A DNA stretch of 64,000 bases. Source: Psettodes erumei. Taxonomy: Eukaryota; Chordata; Actinopteri; Pleuronectiformes; Psettodidae. Shown piece by piece: positions 52,601 to 62,968 of this stretch. Position 1 is the stretch's first letter. Each line of letters begins with the position of its first letter. The stretch spans positions 804,001 through 868,000 of the forward strand of contig JAFBJZ010000652.1 in assembly GCA_016785225.1 (NCBI GenBank), given 5' to 3'. The notes under the pieces are model-generated. The model saw only the letters and a list, made by a program, of their open reading frames with translations, was not told where the DNA came from and did not search any database. Made by a program: the position numbers and the translations under genes.

Positions 52601-53255
52601 AAAACAACAACAACAACAACAACAACAAAAAGAAGCTTCCATCTAATCCATTAATCAAATTGTCCATCCGCTCTCACCCATTCATCCATTCATTTGTGCA
52701 GCCAGCAGTAATCATAAAGGGTCACTTCACCCAAATCATAGGAAAAAGACATTTTGCGATTTGCAATTACGTTAAAGGAACAGTTTGACCTTTTGGAGAA
52801 AGGCACTTACTCGCTCTCTTTCGAAGATGTCTCGTAGCTACAGGCGGATTAGACAGGAAACAGAGAGAGCGTCCAAAAGGTTAACAAGCTCATTAATTAA
52901 CACACCGAAGCTGGAAAATGACACCTCGCCGTGTTACAGGGGGTTTTCACCGTCGCCTGGAAACCACAAGGTGACAGCAGGGCTGGAGGAGCTGAGCTAA
53001 CTCACTAACCAAAACCTCAGCACATCAAATTGAAGTTGGGGGGTTTTTTTGTTTTGTTTTTTCCTGATTTGGGAGAACTCACCCTTTAAGGTAAAGGAGG
53101 CATTACCCTGAATGGAACCTGTCCCATCAGCTGGCGGTTGCCATGCTTTGGTGTTGCAAGGCAAACAGGCCAGTGTTGCTTAAACCAGATTAGAGGAAGC
53201 ACTGGCCTGGGTCCAGTCATGAGGTAATGCGGTCTGCAGACCCAGGGAATGGATG

Positions 53256-53352
<97 letters not shown>

Positions 53353-56300
53353 CTACTTGTGCTGGGGCCTCGTGAATGCTGTCCGCTTCGCAAGCCGCCC
53401 GCCCGCCCGCCCGCCACATAACCGCTTCCGATTCACTCCACACGCCGGCGCACTCCTCCCCGGGGGGGGGGGGGCGGGTGACGAAGCCACAGGGCGGAGG
53501 AGACGTTGGAGACGTGGGCGGGTGCAGGTAGAAAGACCACGGGTGTGTGCTCGTGTCCGTATATTTACACTTGGCATCACACCTGTTGCAGCGTCTCTTC
53601 TGCACCCCCCCGACATAGTTGGCTCAAGTTCTGCCCCTCTTGTTCTTCTTCTGGACTCCCCCCCGCTGTCCGTGCTCCTCTCACGGCGGCTGTCAATTGT
53701 TGGCTTCGGTTTCACTCCGATTTAGAAAGTGCAAGGCAGCAATCCAAAGCTTTCGCTTGTAAGGCCTTGAAACCGAGACGAGGTGCCGAGGGTTCAACGG
53801 CCTGAACGAAACGAAAGTGGTTTTGTTTTCCGCGGAACATTCGGGGGGGATTGAGGAGGATCGTCTGTGATCTGGATCTCCAGGATCAGTCGGAGACAGA
53901 CGTCACGCGATACTCAATACGTCTCTGTCTTTATGTCCCCTCTCCCCTCTACCTTCATGTCTCTCTCTCTGTCCAGCTCGCGGCCCAAGTCCTGGACGAT
54001 CTGGATGATGAGGACATTGGGTTCGGCCTGGTGGATGAAAAGAAGGACTCCGCTGTTGCCAAGAAGTTGGGTAAGGCTGCCAGCTGAAAGACAGAGAGTA
54101 TTTGTCCAACAGAGAAGAAAAAGAAGAAGAAGTAGCCAAAAAAAAAAAAGTCTTTGGCTCAGTCTCCCTTTCCACCAAACATCTCTTGTCCCATCTCTTG
54201 AGGCACCTTTTTGGTTAAACCGGTTACAGGCCTGATTTGCGGCTTTATGTTTAATTTACAGCAGGAAAAGATAAGGACTTTAATCTGCTAGATGCTTGAT
54301 ACGCCTCAAAATAAAACTGGACTTGTTCGCTGTCACTTGCATGGTCACAAAGAATTCATAATTGGACGAAACGCAAGAATCACCATAAAAATATTTGTGT
54401 AAATTCAAAATTGAAGCAGTCAAGACGGCGCATGGGGCCCGGCGTAGACATTACACGAAACAAGAGTGCCCTCCTGTGGTCACTGGAGATATTACAGCCT
54501 CTCTGCAACAACAGGTAGTGCGCTGACCAAAGACAACGTCGCTTTACCCGAGCGACGACTTTTGTGCGTATGAATCTACGCGGTGTAAAAGGTGGAATGA
54601 CGGTTTGGCCGCCAACATTAAGAAGCTTCTCTCACCAGGTCTGGATGAGGTGGAGAGCATCTACATCTTCGCCGACAACGAGATAATCGAGTACGATGGC
54701 GAGCTGGCCGCCGACACCCTGGTGGAGTTTCTCTATGACGTGAGTAACGTGCGGTCAAGCAAAGAGGTCGAATGACGGTTCGGTTCAGGACGCCAATCCA
54801 GTCCTGACGTTTTACTGCCAGGTGATTGAGGACCCCGTGGAGATCATCGACAACGAGCGCGAGCTGAAGGGCTTCCACAACATCGACGAGGTCATCAAGC
54901 TGGTCGGCTACTTCAAGAACGAGAGATCTTCGCGTAGGTTGAGGGTTTTTTTACAATGGATGTAAGACTGAGCTTCAAACAGACCCTCGCTCTCAAAACG
55001 CCACCTTTCCTTGTTTTCTCCACCCAGACTTCATCGAGTATGACGACGCCGCTGAGGAGTTCCACCCCTTCGTCAAGTTCTACGCCACGTTTGACCCCAA
55101 GGTTTGAGATGTTGGGAGCCTTTGTAGAAAAGTTCAAAGGACATTCAGTGTAAAAACGTGACTCCACCCTCTATCGACATTATGCAGATTGCCAAGAAGC
55201 TGAAGCTGAAGATGAACGAGGTGGACTTCTACGAGCCGTTCATGGAGGAGTCCGTCACCATCCCAGGGAAGCCCTACATCGAGTCCGAGCTGGTCGAGTA
55301 CATCGAGCAGCACGACAGGTGAGACCCCTGTGCCACAACCAGCACTACAAGTTCTTCACATCGTTGGGAGATGATCCTTTCATTTTAGGAGGTTTTGAAT
55401 GTTTCAGGCCCACTCTGAGGAAGCTGGAGCCTCACAGCATGTATGAGATCTGGGTAAGAGATTTCTCTGTCGTTTTAAAATGAGCGAACCCGTTTAACAG
55501 CTGTTCAGCTGCATTTCTTACCGCTCCTCCGCCTTCGCAGGAGGATGACATCGATGGAGAGCACATCGTCGCCTTTGCTGAGGAGGACGACCCAGGTGAA
55601 TGATTGGATCGGTCAAACATCAGGTCGGTACCTGAGGGGTTCTGACCCACCCGCGCGCCTGACGTTTGATTTATTCACCAGACGGTTATGAATTCTTGGA
55701 GATCCTGAAGGAGGTGGCGCGCGAGAACACCGATAACCCCAACCTGAGCATCATCTGGATCGACCCTGACGATTTCCCCTTGGTATGAACAACCTCCCAA
55801 CACACACACACATGATTTCCACACCCATCGATTTAATGATTTTTATGACCTTCCTGTGTCTTCCTTCCTTTAGCTGGTTCCATACTGGGAGAAGACCTTC
55901 CGTATCGACCTGTCCTCACCTCAGATCGGCGTGGTTGACGTTGAGGACGTAAGAAAACCCTCTGAAACGACGTCTTCTTCGGACAGGTCCAAAACCGGTG
56001 GACATTCCGTCCCCTTGTGGTTTTGTGAACGTTTTTGTGCGTCTGTCCTCGGCAGGCCGACAGCGTGTGGCTGGACATGGACGACCAGGACGACATGCCC
56101 ACGGCCGACGAGCTGGAGCAGTGGATCGAGGACGTCCTGTCCGGAAAGATCGACCCCGATGATGACGACGATGAGGAGGAGGATGACGATGATGACGATG
56201 ATGACGATGATGACGATGATGACGACGATGATGACGATGACGATGATGGCGGCGACGACGACGATGATGATGACGACGATGATGATGATGATGACGATGG

Positions 56301-56388
56301 CGATGACGGCGATGACGGCGGCATTTATTTATGCGATGACGATGATGATGATGATGATGACGATGATGATGACGACGACGATGAATAA
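44986..56388 (+). CDS. casq1: Calsequestrin 1, skeletal-muscle Ca2+-buffering protein of the sarcoplasmic reticulum
   Basis: High-capacity Ca2+ store protein of the SR lumen, polymerising near ryanodine receptors. Eleven exons: 44986-45222, 53977-54070, 54639-54739, 54822-54933, 55028-55101, 55188-55318, 55408-55453, 55541-55595, 55682-55782, 55874-55948 and 56056-56388. All phases agree; 452 residues against 396 in human. Signal peptide about residues 1-20, then GLEIPEYDGKDRV. Three thioredoxin-like folds follow, marked by [52 protein letters not shown] and DSVWLDMDDQDD. The last 76 residues (377-452) are about 62 Asp and 4 Glu, broken by glycines and an IYLC segment; this accounts for the extra length. 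Start context GCCATGA is good. Intron 1 is 8.75 kb while all others are under about 600 bases. A teleost may have two casq1 copies; I cannot tell which this is. Poly(A) signal at 56738. Confidence 0.97.
45276..45316. repeat. (GT)n microsatellite just inside casq1 intron 1
   Basis: GT array of about 40 bases starting 54 bases after the exon 1 donor. Confidence 0.95.
48119..48172. repeat. (CA)n microsatellite
   Basis: CA array of about 54 bases with one CTCA interruption. Confidence 0.94.
49477..49530. repeat. (CA)n microsatellite
   Basis: A pure CA array of 54 bases. Confidence 0.95.
52772..53089. repeat. Short interspersed element with TTAAAGG inverted ends
   Basis: Begins TTAAAGGAACAGTTTGACC and ends GAACTCACCCTTTAA; the terminal seven bases are inverted (TTAAAGG/CCTTTAA). 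The opening words (GGCACTTACTCGCTCTCTTTC) and AACAAGCTCATTAATTAACAC resemble the teleost family seen at 19525. It has the size and ends of a non-autonomous DNA element (MITE). Inside casq1 intron 1. Confidence 0.55.
53259..53350. repeat. Longest (CA)n microsatellite in the window
   Basis: An uninterrupted CA array of 92 bases in casq1 intron 1, about 630 bases before exon 2. Confidence 0.97.
56158..56385 (+). repeat. casq1: Coding (GAY)n repeat specifying the casq1 poly-Asp tail
   Basis: 228 bases of almost uninterrupted GAT/GAC codons inside the last casq1 exon, with three GAG codons early, six GGC codons, one ATT-TAT-TTA-TGC insertion, and GAA before the stop. A repeat of this kind is prone to length change by slippage. 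Confidence 0.97.
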
Positions 56389-57256
56389 ATGTTCACCACC
56401 ATCTTTCAGCTCACTATGATTAAGCCTCTAAAGTAGAACCAACATCTTTTGCAGCGAACACGCTGCGCCTGTTTGCTTCCTGTACGGTTTCCTGCGAGGG
56501 ACAAACTTAACGAACCCTGTGGGAAACTTTCACCGTCAGTCGGGGGGGGGGGCAGAGGTCATCACCTCTCAGGTTCATCATGAACGTGAGCGAAGAGGCT
56601 AATGGAGGCTACCTTCACGCCCGCTCTCACTGTAATCCTGTTGACAATGACAATGTTTTCTACTGGACGAAGAGGAGAGACAAACGCTTCCTCGTAATAT
56701 GTAAAAAAAAAAAAAAAAAAGAGAGAGAGAGATAAAGAATAAACCCGAACTCACTGGACAGTCTTAAATTATTTTCGATCTTGGAAAGCGGTCAAGATAC
56801 CGGATAATAATAAAAAAAATGAATAAAATGTAATAAAATTTGTTTCTGCTCTCATATTAAAAAGAAAAAATATTCGGAAATATTTTGGCTGTTGCTAATT
56901 GTTGTTGCTGCTGTATGAAGTATATGCTGTGTGTGTGTGTGTGTGTTCTGCAGGAGGGGTTTCAAGCATACATACTCTGAATTATTCAGCATTGTATTGA
57001 ATAAAATACAAACATATATATATACTGGATCCACACAAACAAATGGTGAAAACACCTTTAAATCAAATCATTTAAAATAAATCATTAAACATTTAAGTGA
57101 GTTGATTAAATGGATTAATGCAGAGATAAGCTGGAGAAGATGCTGTGGTGCATTCGTTATTCAGTAGCTTTCACCCTTCATGTGTCATTCTGTGACCCAC
57201 AATGCAACAGTAAAACTGGAAAAGAAAAAAAAAAAAACGCAGCCTCTGCACGACCA
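56389..57256. other. Convergent 3' ends of casq1 and the first minus-strand TRIM
   Basis: AATAAA at 56738-56743 in plus sense, about 350 bases after the casq1 stop, is preceded by A18 and GAGAGA runs and is the likely casq1 poly(A) signal. The AT-rich rest to 57256 is probably the 3' UTR of the TRIM unit reading from the other side. Confidence 0.6.
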
Positions 57257-59454
57257 CTACTGCCTCTTCACGGCGGAGATGATCAGAGGAGCTGAGTTTT
57301 TCCCGTCGTGGTTCAGGTGCGGGCTGAAATACGGGAAGATGTCTCCGACCGAGCGAACACCCGGTGAACGAGTAGATGTGAGACTGAGTCGTCAGGTTGT
57401 AGAACGAGACCACGCCCTCCTCGCGATCCACGAACAGCCCCACCCTCTCGGGTTTCTCCGCCAGGGTAAGACGGGCCGGCGGTGCCGTCAGGGCCGCGTA
57501 CTTTTCCTCCTCGTAATGCACGGTCACCCAGTAGCCGTCGTCCGGTCTCAGGTTGAGCCCGCCCTTGCGGTTGGCGTCGCCTCTCGCGACGCCCAGGTCC
57601 CACCCGGCCTTGTCGCCGACCTCCACCTCCCAGTACGACTTCCCGGAGCTCAAGCTGCTGAGCCCCAAGACGCCGGCGAACACGTCAAACCTCTCCGGCG
57701 CCGTCGCCGACGTCCCGATCCTCCCCGCCGTCTCTCGCTTCCTTCCCATCGTCGGAAAGAACGAGGCGTTTGTGGGCGGTGGATGGATCCAGCTTCACAT
57801 CCACTGTTAACGAGTCATAAACCGAATAAAGTTATACGAACTTTATAAAAGTCAAAGATGCTGTGCAGAGGAAACAAAAAGGTTGTCACGCACCTGCAAA
57901 CTTTGGAAGTCTCTTCAGCTCTGCAAAGAGAATAAAGAGTTTTAGTTTAAATGAATCTGACCTTTAAACACTGACTACCAATGATTTGACCTTTACCAAC
58001 GGAGGTCAGCTTCTCCAGCTCCTCCTGAACTCGCTCCATCATGACTGCCGTGGTTTTTCTCATGGTCCCAAAAGACAGTGACGTGTCAAAGTGGACCTCC
58101 GCCCAGTCTCTGATGTCATCCAGGTCTTGAAGAGTCGGGTAACTCTGAAGAAAAAAAGAAGAGCCGATTAACGTCCGCATCATTTGATAAGCAACTTCCT
58201 TTTTCTGGAGTATAAATTTCTTCTCACCTGCAGGAAGTGGACATGATCCTCGGCCGCAGATATGTCATCCAGCTCGGAGATGGTCGCCCGGAAGCGGCCG
58301 ATCTCCGCTCCCAACTCCCTCCTGAGGTTCTCCGCCTCCTGCTCCACGACCCGCCTCCGGTCCCTCAGGGGCCGCAGGGCTTTCGCCCGGGCCTCCTCCA
58401 CGACGGCGAGCACGGCCGTGAACGCGGCCTGGACGTCCTGCCACTCGTCCTCCAGCTGGTCCTGAGACGTGGAGGAAATGAAACACCGCCCATTTGACAC
58501 CTGACCTCCATTTTTTCTCGTGTTCATTGTGCTGAAGGATAAACTGTAATGTTATTATGAAAGCCCAGGAGGCGGCCTCCTCATGTTGGCCTAACACTAT
58601 CATTAATTCATAATTGCTGCATTAACCGCCGCAGTGTTTGAAGAGACTGAACTCGCTCTGCCAGTTTTGACTGGTCTGTCTCAGTGAGTGCAGGATCAGG
58701 AGGACTTACCTGGCAGCTCTTCAGAGATGCGTTCACCTCATCCAGTTGTGCTTCCCTCTTCTTAATTTTTGCTTCTAATTCCCTCTTGGCGTTTTCCAGC
58801 ATAGCCTGAAAAAAAAAAAAAAAAAAAAAGCGAGTAAGTATCACGGCTTTTTTAGGAGTGAAAGCAAAAGGGCCTATCATACGTCACCTTCTTCTTCTCC
58901 CACTCGTCCTCCGTGGAGACGACCTCCTCGCGGCCTTCCTCCAGACAGCGGACACAGATGCACCTCTGCTGCCTCCTGCTGTACAGCTCCAGCGGGCGTC
59001 CGTGCTGCAGACAGGCCCTGTCGTCCAGGTTCGACACCGGGGCCACTAACTTGTGGCCCTTCAGCCTCTGGGCTGACGCGTGGTTCTCCAGATGGCTGGA
59101 GCAGTACGAGGCGAGGCACACGAGGCACGACTTCTCCGCCTTCAGCTTCTGCTCGGTGCAGACGTCGCAGGCCACCTCGCCGTCCTTCCCCGTGTACGCG
59201 TCGCCTTTTTCCTCCGCGGCCGTTTCCGCCGCCTGCCGTTTGACGATGTCTCTCAGGACGATGTTGACGTCCGGGCTCCTGCTCAGAGGCTTCTTGCACA
59301 GGGGGCACACCCTGTCGTTGTACTCGAAGTTGAAGTTCAGGCACTTCTTGCAGAAGGAGTGGCCGCAAGCCGTGGTGACGGGGTCCTCGAACGTGTCCAT
59401 GCAGATGGAGCACGTCAGGTGCTTCTCCAGCGACACCACGACGGAGGAGGCCAT
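57257..59454 (-). pseudogene. TRIM/B30.2 E3 ligase gene with two frameshifts in the B30.2 exon
   Basis: Six coding exons in classic fish-TRIM layout: 59454-58888 (RING and B-boxes), 58805-58710 (32 codons), 58461-58228 (78 codons, coiled coil), 58144-57997, 57920-57894 (27 bases) and 57803-57257 (PRY-SPRY). The RING CSICMDTF...CPLCKKPL and B-box 1 CDVC...CLVC are intact. B-box 2 has YS where FC is usual and lacks the final H-x2-H. The last exon starts well (LDPSTAHKRLVLSDDGKEARDGG) but hits TGA at 57687-57685. The SPRY continues in the next frame from PERFDVFAGVLG through GKSYWEVEV and VGLFVDREEG. The last part, GDIFPYFSPHLN to VKRQ and a stop at 57259-57257, lies in a third frame. As read, the product is 396 residues without SPRY. 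Either a decaying gene or assembly errors. Confidence 0.7.
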
Positions 59455-60044
59455 TACCTGTTAAAAGAAGTGAACTGCAGACAGTTAAGCTTCATAATAT
59501 ATTTGTTTAATGAATAACTGATGACTCAAAGTGAAGAACTGACCCGAAAGAACATAAAATCTTATGGTTGGTCTAAATTCTAAAAGGATCTGATATGGCA
59601 ACGATCCCCACCCCCAGTCATCAGCATCGAGCCCTGCACATCCCTGTTACTTATCTCTAAATCTCACAGCTCAGGACACAGGTTTTGCATTTCATAACTT
59701 ATTTACGTTTTACACAGATGCAATTTTTTTTTTTTGACAAAACGCATTTGGAAAAGTCAAGATGACAAAGCATATTCCAACAAGGAAAACGCCAGCGACA
59801 CACCTGCTGGATAATTCAGTGCGTTAAATAACAGCAGTGGAAACCTGAGGAGGAAAGATGATCGATCACATATCACATCATAATAAGTGCCTTATGTTGT
59901 AAAGTAACACAACGACAGTAAAAAGAAGCAGGACTACAAGTACAGCAACATCATCAAAACATAGAATATTGGATTATTACCTTATTTCTGCTGAGAAGCT
60001 TCTTCTAACACAGGCTGCTCTCTCTACTTCCACCTGGTCTGTTT

Positions 60045-60097
<53 letters not shown>

Positions 60098-60839
60098 CTT
60101 CCCTTTGAGCCATCCTCCCTCTGTTAAGTTTCATTTCTGTTCAAAAGCCCAGCCAGTCATTTCCTTCATTCACAGAGCCCTGTCAACGAGGAAGCCGGCA
60201 TCCAAGTCACGTGATTGGCCGCTGCAGGGCGTGTCGTGCGCTGAGCAAGTTCGCACACATCCAGGACGTGTGTTTTGTGTTTACAACCTCTCAACAACAT
60301 CTACTGCTAATTGTTAAACCTATTTGACCGGCAGTGAAAACCACAGTGTCAAAAGATGGAAGCACAACATCATCCTCAGAATAAATTCATTCATCATCAT
60401 TAATCAGCCATATATTATCTGTGCAGAGTTATTTTCTGAATACATATAATTACAGTTCAACAGAAAGTAATCTGGTAAAGTACGAGGCTGCAGGTCGAAG
60501 TCGGTTAGCTTAGCTTAGCAACCAGAGTTTCCGGTGAATTTAGAGTGAAAGTTAAAGAGGTTGTGACAGTTTCCAGTCTTCATGGTGAACTAGGCTAACG
60601 GCTGTAGCTTTATATTTACTGGACAGGTGTGTGATTAGCATCGATCTTCTCAAATGATATAGTTACCTACAACAAAAAGGGATTTTTACAAAATAATCAA
60701 AACAAACATTTCAGGAGAGCAAAAAAAGCAAAATAAACTTTGCTCCAGTCATCTTGAAGGTGAATCTTCAACATCCTTCCTCCAATTGTCAAGTTATTGC
60801 AGCGTACAGAAATCTCTGTGGAGAGAAGAGGAAGACACG
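59455..60839 (-). other. 5' leader, intron and promoter region of the first minus-strand TRIM, with a repeat copy
   Basis: TCTTTTAACAG ending four bases before the TRIM start codon is an acceptor. AAATAAG|GTAATA with donor at 59980/59979 closes a likely noncoding first exon (about 60060-59981). A (GT)n array lies at about 60051-60094. AAGTTTCATTTC at 60126-60137 resembles an interferon-response element with wrong spacing. The rest is an interspersed repeat copy and 3' flank of the next TRIM. Confidence 0.45.
60470..60665 (-). repeat. Diverged copy of the teleost GTTAGCTTAGC interspersed family
   Basis: Read on the minus strand: GAGAAGATCGATGCTAATCAC, CAGTAAATATAAAGCTACAGCC, GTTAGCCTAG, ATGAAGACTGGAAACTGT and GCTAAGCTAAGCTAACCG. 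The order matches the copy at 19525-19770. Boundaries approximate. Confidence 0.65.
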
Positions 60840-61963
60840 TTACATGAGTTTGATGCCAGAAAGAGACGCCGCAGCGACTGGCTTGTGTGGACGGCGAGCG
60901 TCGACCTGCAGGAAGCGGAGGTCGTCGTCGGTCTGCGAGAGCTGCTCCAGCTTGGCGCTCTTCCTCTGCAGCTCGGAGATTTCTTCTTCCAGCTGCTTCG
61001 TCAGCTCTTTCCGACCTGCGGCGCGCTTCGTTCTCTCCACGTTACTCAGTCGCTCTTGAATTGCTTGCTGAAGCTTCGTGCGTCTCTGTTTCAGCTTGAC
61101 CTGTGGAGAAACGTGGTGTCAGCAGAGCGACGTTGGCCGCCGTGTCTTTGCTGCATCGTCGTGCTCGCTCGGGTCAGTTTGGTCTTGACAGCTGATGCAA
61201 AACAGACCTGCTTTTTAGCCTTTTTATAATTTGCATGCCTGGAAGTTTTTTTGTTTCATTTATATATATATAATTATAATTCAATCATGCCAGCAGCTTT
61301 TTGCTCTCGTTTCCTCTAAGACCAAATGTTGAGAATCATTTTTATACCGTTGTGAGAAAAATGAGCTGAAAGCTTCTCATCATACATGTTTGTTGTTCAC
61401 CTGAACTAATCAACGTGTTGACACGCATGGAGTTTAATAGTCTTCACCTTCTTTTTGGCGGCCTCTTTGTGAACGGCCACGATGTGATGGCCCCTGTGTT
61501 CTGTCTGGCAGCACATGGCGCAGATGCACGTCTGGTCGCTCCTGCAGAACCTGTCCAGGCTCTTCCCGTGCACCCTGCACACGGAGCCCTCCACGTTCTT
61601 CACCACGCCGATCAGCAGGTGGCGCCCGAGCTCTTCGCTCTGGTAATGTGGCCCCAGATGAGCGTCGCAGTACGAGGCCAGGCACACCAGGCAGGACTTG
61701 ACCGCCCGGCGCTTTGCCGGGCAGAGGTCGCAGGGCACTTCCCCGGCTTTTAAAGGGCCGGCTGCGTCCTGGGTGGGCGTTGCTGGGTCCGATGTGAGCT
61801 GAGGCCTGGTGGTGAAGCAGGCCTTGCAGAGCGGGCACTGACGGGCCCCACGGGCCCTCCAGTACTCTCCTATACAGCCCAGGCAGAAGCAGTGTCCGCA
61901 GGGGAGGGAGGCAGGGTGTCTGAAGTCATCCAGGCAGATGCAGCACTCGGGAGGATCGCACAT
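60840..61963 (-). CDS. Short TRIM protein: RING, two B-boxes, shortened coiled coil, no B30.2
   Basis: Two coding exons, 61963-61448 and 61100-60840, giving 258 residues. The RING opens MCDPPECCICLDDF and ends CPLCKACF. B-box 1 (CDLC...CLVCLASYC) and B-box 2 (CRVHGKSLDRFCRSDQTC...HRGHH) keep all zinc ligands, so ligase and B-box function could survive. The second exon starts like the usual 32-codon exon (VKLKQRRTKLQQAIQERL) but runs without an intron into the end of the usual 78-codon exon (LEQLSQTDDDLRFLQ): about 65 residues where about 110 are normal. At the usual donor the sequence is CAG|GTCGAC, a poor donor; reading through adds 21 residues to a TAA. No downstream B30.2 exon exists before the next gene. 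A noncoding exon ends in GAAG|GTATGC at 62525. It is either a trimmed functional TRIM or a decaying one. Start chosen at the ATG next to the RING. Confidence 0.6.
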
Positions 61964-62968
61964 TCGGCCAACGCTCACGTCTTTGCACGTGACTGCGTGC
62001 GCACACATGCAGCCCTGTGTGGTTTGGCGTGGCGCTAGCATGCACAGGTAAAGGTGTATCCTGTCCAACGCTGCATACACTACATCTGCTGAGAAAAAAA
62101 GTCTTGCATTAGTGCAACTTTCAAATCTGCCTAAACAAACTTTCCCCTCGCTCGACGGGAGCGGGGGCGTACCGGGAATGAGTAATGTGCAGCTATGAGC
62201 ATTAGACCTACGTCAGCGCTACGTCAGAGCCATGTGGAAATTACGAAATATTGCACAACGCCCAGCCAATCGGAACAGAAAGCGTTCTCTGTGCCCATGT
62301 AAACAGTAAAAGTTGCTCCTGTTATAACTGTTATAAGACATACAGTAAAAACAGATTTCTGTCCTGTGGAGTCATGTTTTAACTTATACACGAGTAATAA
62401 ACAAACTCCTGTACATGTCTGCACACAGCTCGGTGCTTCCACTCAACACGACGTCTGCAACAACAATCAAAACCCTTCAGCTCTGCTATCATGACGGATC
62501 GTTCAAAGTAAAACACTCGCATACCTTCGGTTTGTAACGACCCAGCTGATGTTTCCTCAGGTCCTAACAGGGACGAGCTCGCGCTCCTCCGGCCGGTTCC
62601 TCTCTGAGGAGGTGTAGACACGCCCACCGCTGCTGGGAACAAGTCCCTGCTGGACTCCGTCACTTCCTGGATGCTCATAAAACTCATGTACTGTAAACCT
62701 GATGAAGCAGTTGGAGCGGTGTTTTGACATTTCATTATTTATTTCAGTCCCATCATAAATAAAAACAAACATTTTGTGTTCAGTTTTTATTCTGGTGAGA
62801 AAAGGCAATCAGTGGATTAAAGTGGATTAAAATGAAAGGAATTTGTCGCGCTATTGCAAAAGAAATTTATGATATCTAGTGTTTGATTCCACCTTCACCT
62901 GATCTTTGCACTGATTTTATAAAGGGCTCATAATCTGCCTTGCAGTGGGTTTAATCTGAGCGCTTCAG
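61964..62968 (-). other. 5' leader of the short TRIM and 3' UTR of the next TRIM
   Basis: TTTTTTTCTCAGCAG ending at about 62090 is an acceptor, and ACCGAAG|GTATGC (donor 62524/62523) closes a candidate noncoding first exon. To the right, minus-strand AATAAA hexamers at 62791-62786 and 62743-62738 are likely poly(A) signals of the partial TRIM, giving it a 3' UTR of about 200 bases. No other gene is seen. Confidence 0.5.

Larger units (their letters stand above)
45223..53976 (+). other. casq1: casq1 intron 1, no gene inside seen
   Basis: GTGGGT donor to CTGTCCAG acceptor, 8754 bases. It holds CA/GT arrays (45276-45316, 46179-46221, 47384-47418, 48119-48172, 49477-49530, 49659-49696, 53259-53350), (AAG)n near 48352-48389, (AAC)n near 52603-52627, (GCT)n near 45780-45800, and an interspersed element at 52772-53089. 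No coding frame is convincing. Confidence 0.75.

Noticed and set aside
53180..53605. Frames with long Cys-Val or Thr-His runs here and at many other sites
   Set aside because: They are translations of (CA)n/(GT)n microsatellites, which lack stop codons in most frames.
55833..56324. Minus-strand poly-Ser open frame of 163 codons
   Set aside because: It is the antisense of the casq1 last exons; the Ser run is the complement of the GAY repeat.
57180..57848. Plus-strand frame of 222 codons
   Set aside because: Antisense of the B30.2 exon of the TRIM gene.
60126..60137. Interferon-response element upstream of a TRIM gene (AAGTTTCATTTC)
   Set aside because: The two half-sites are one base too close for the consensus, so it is mentioned only in passing.
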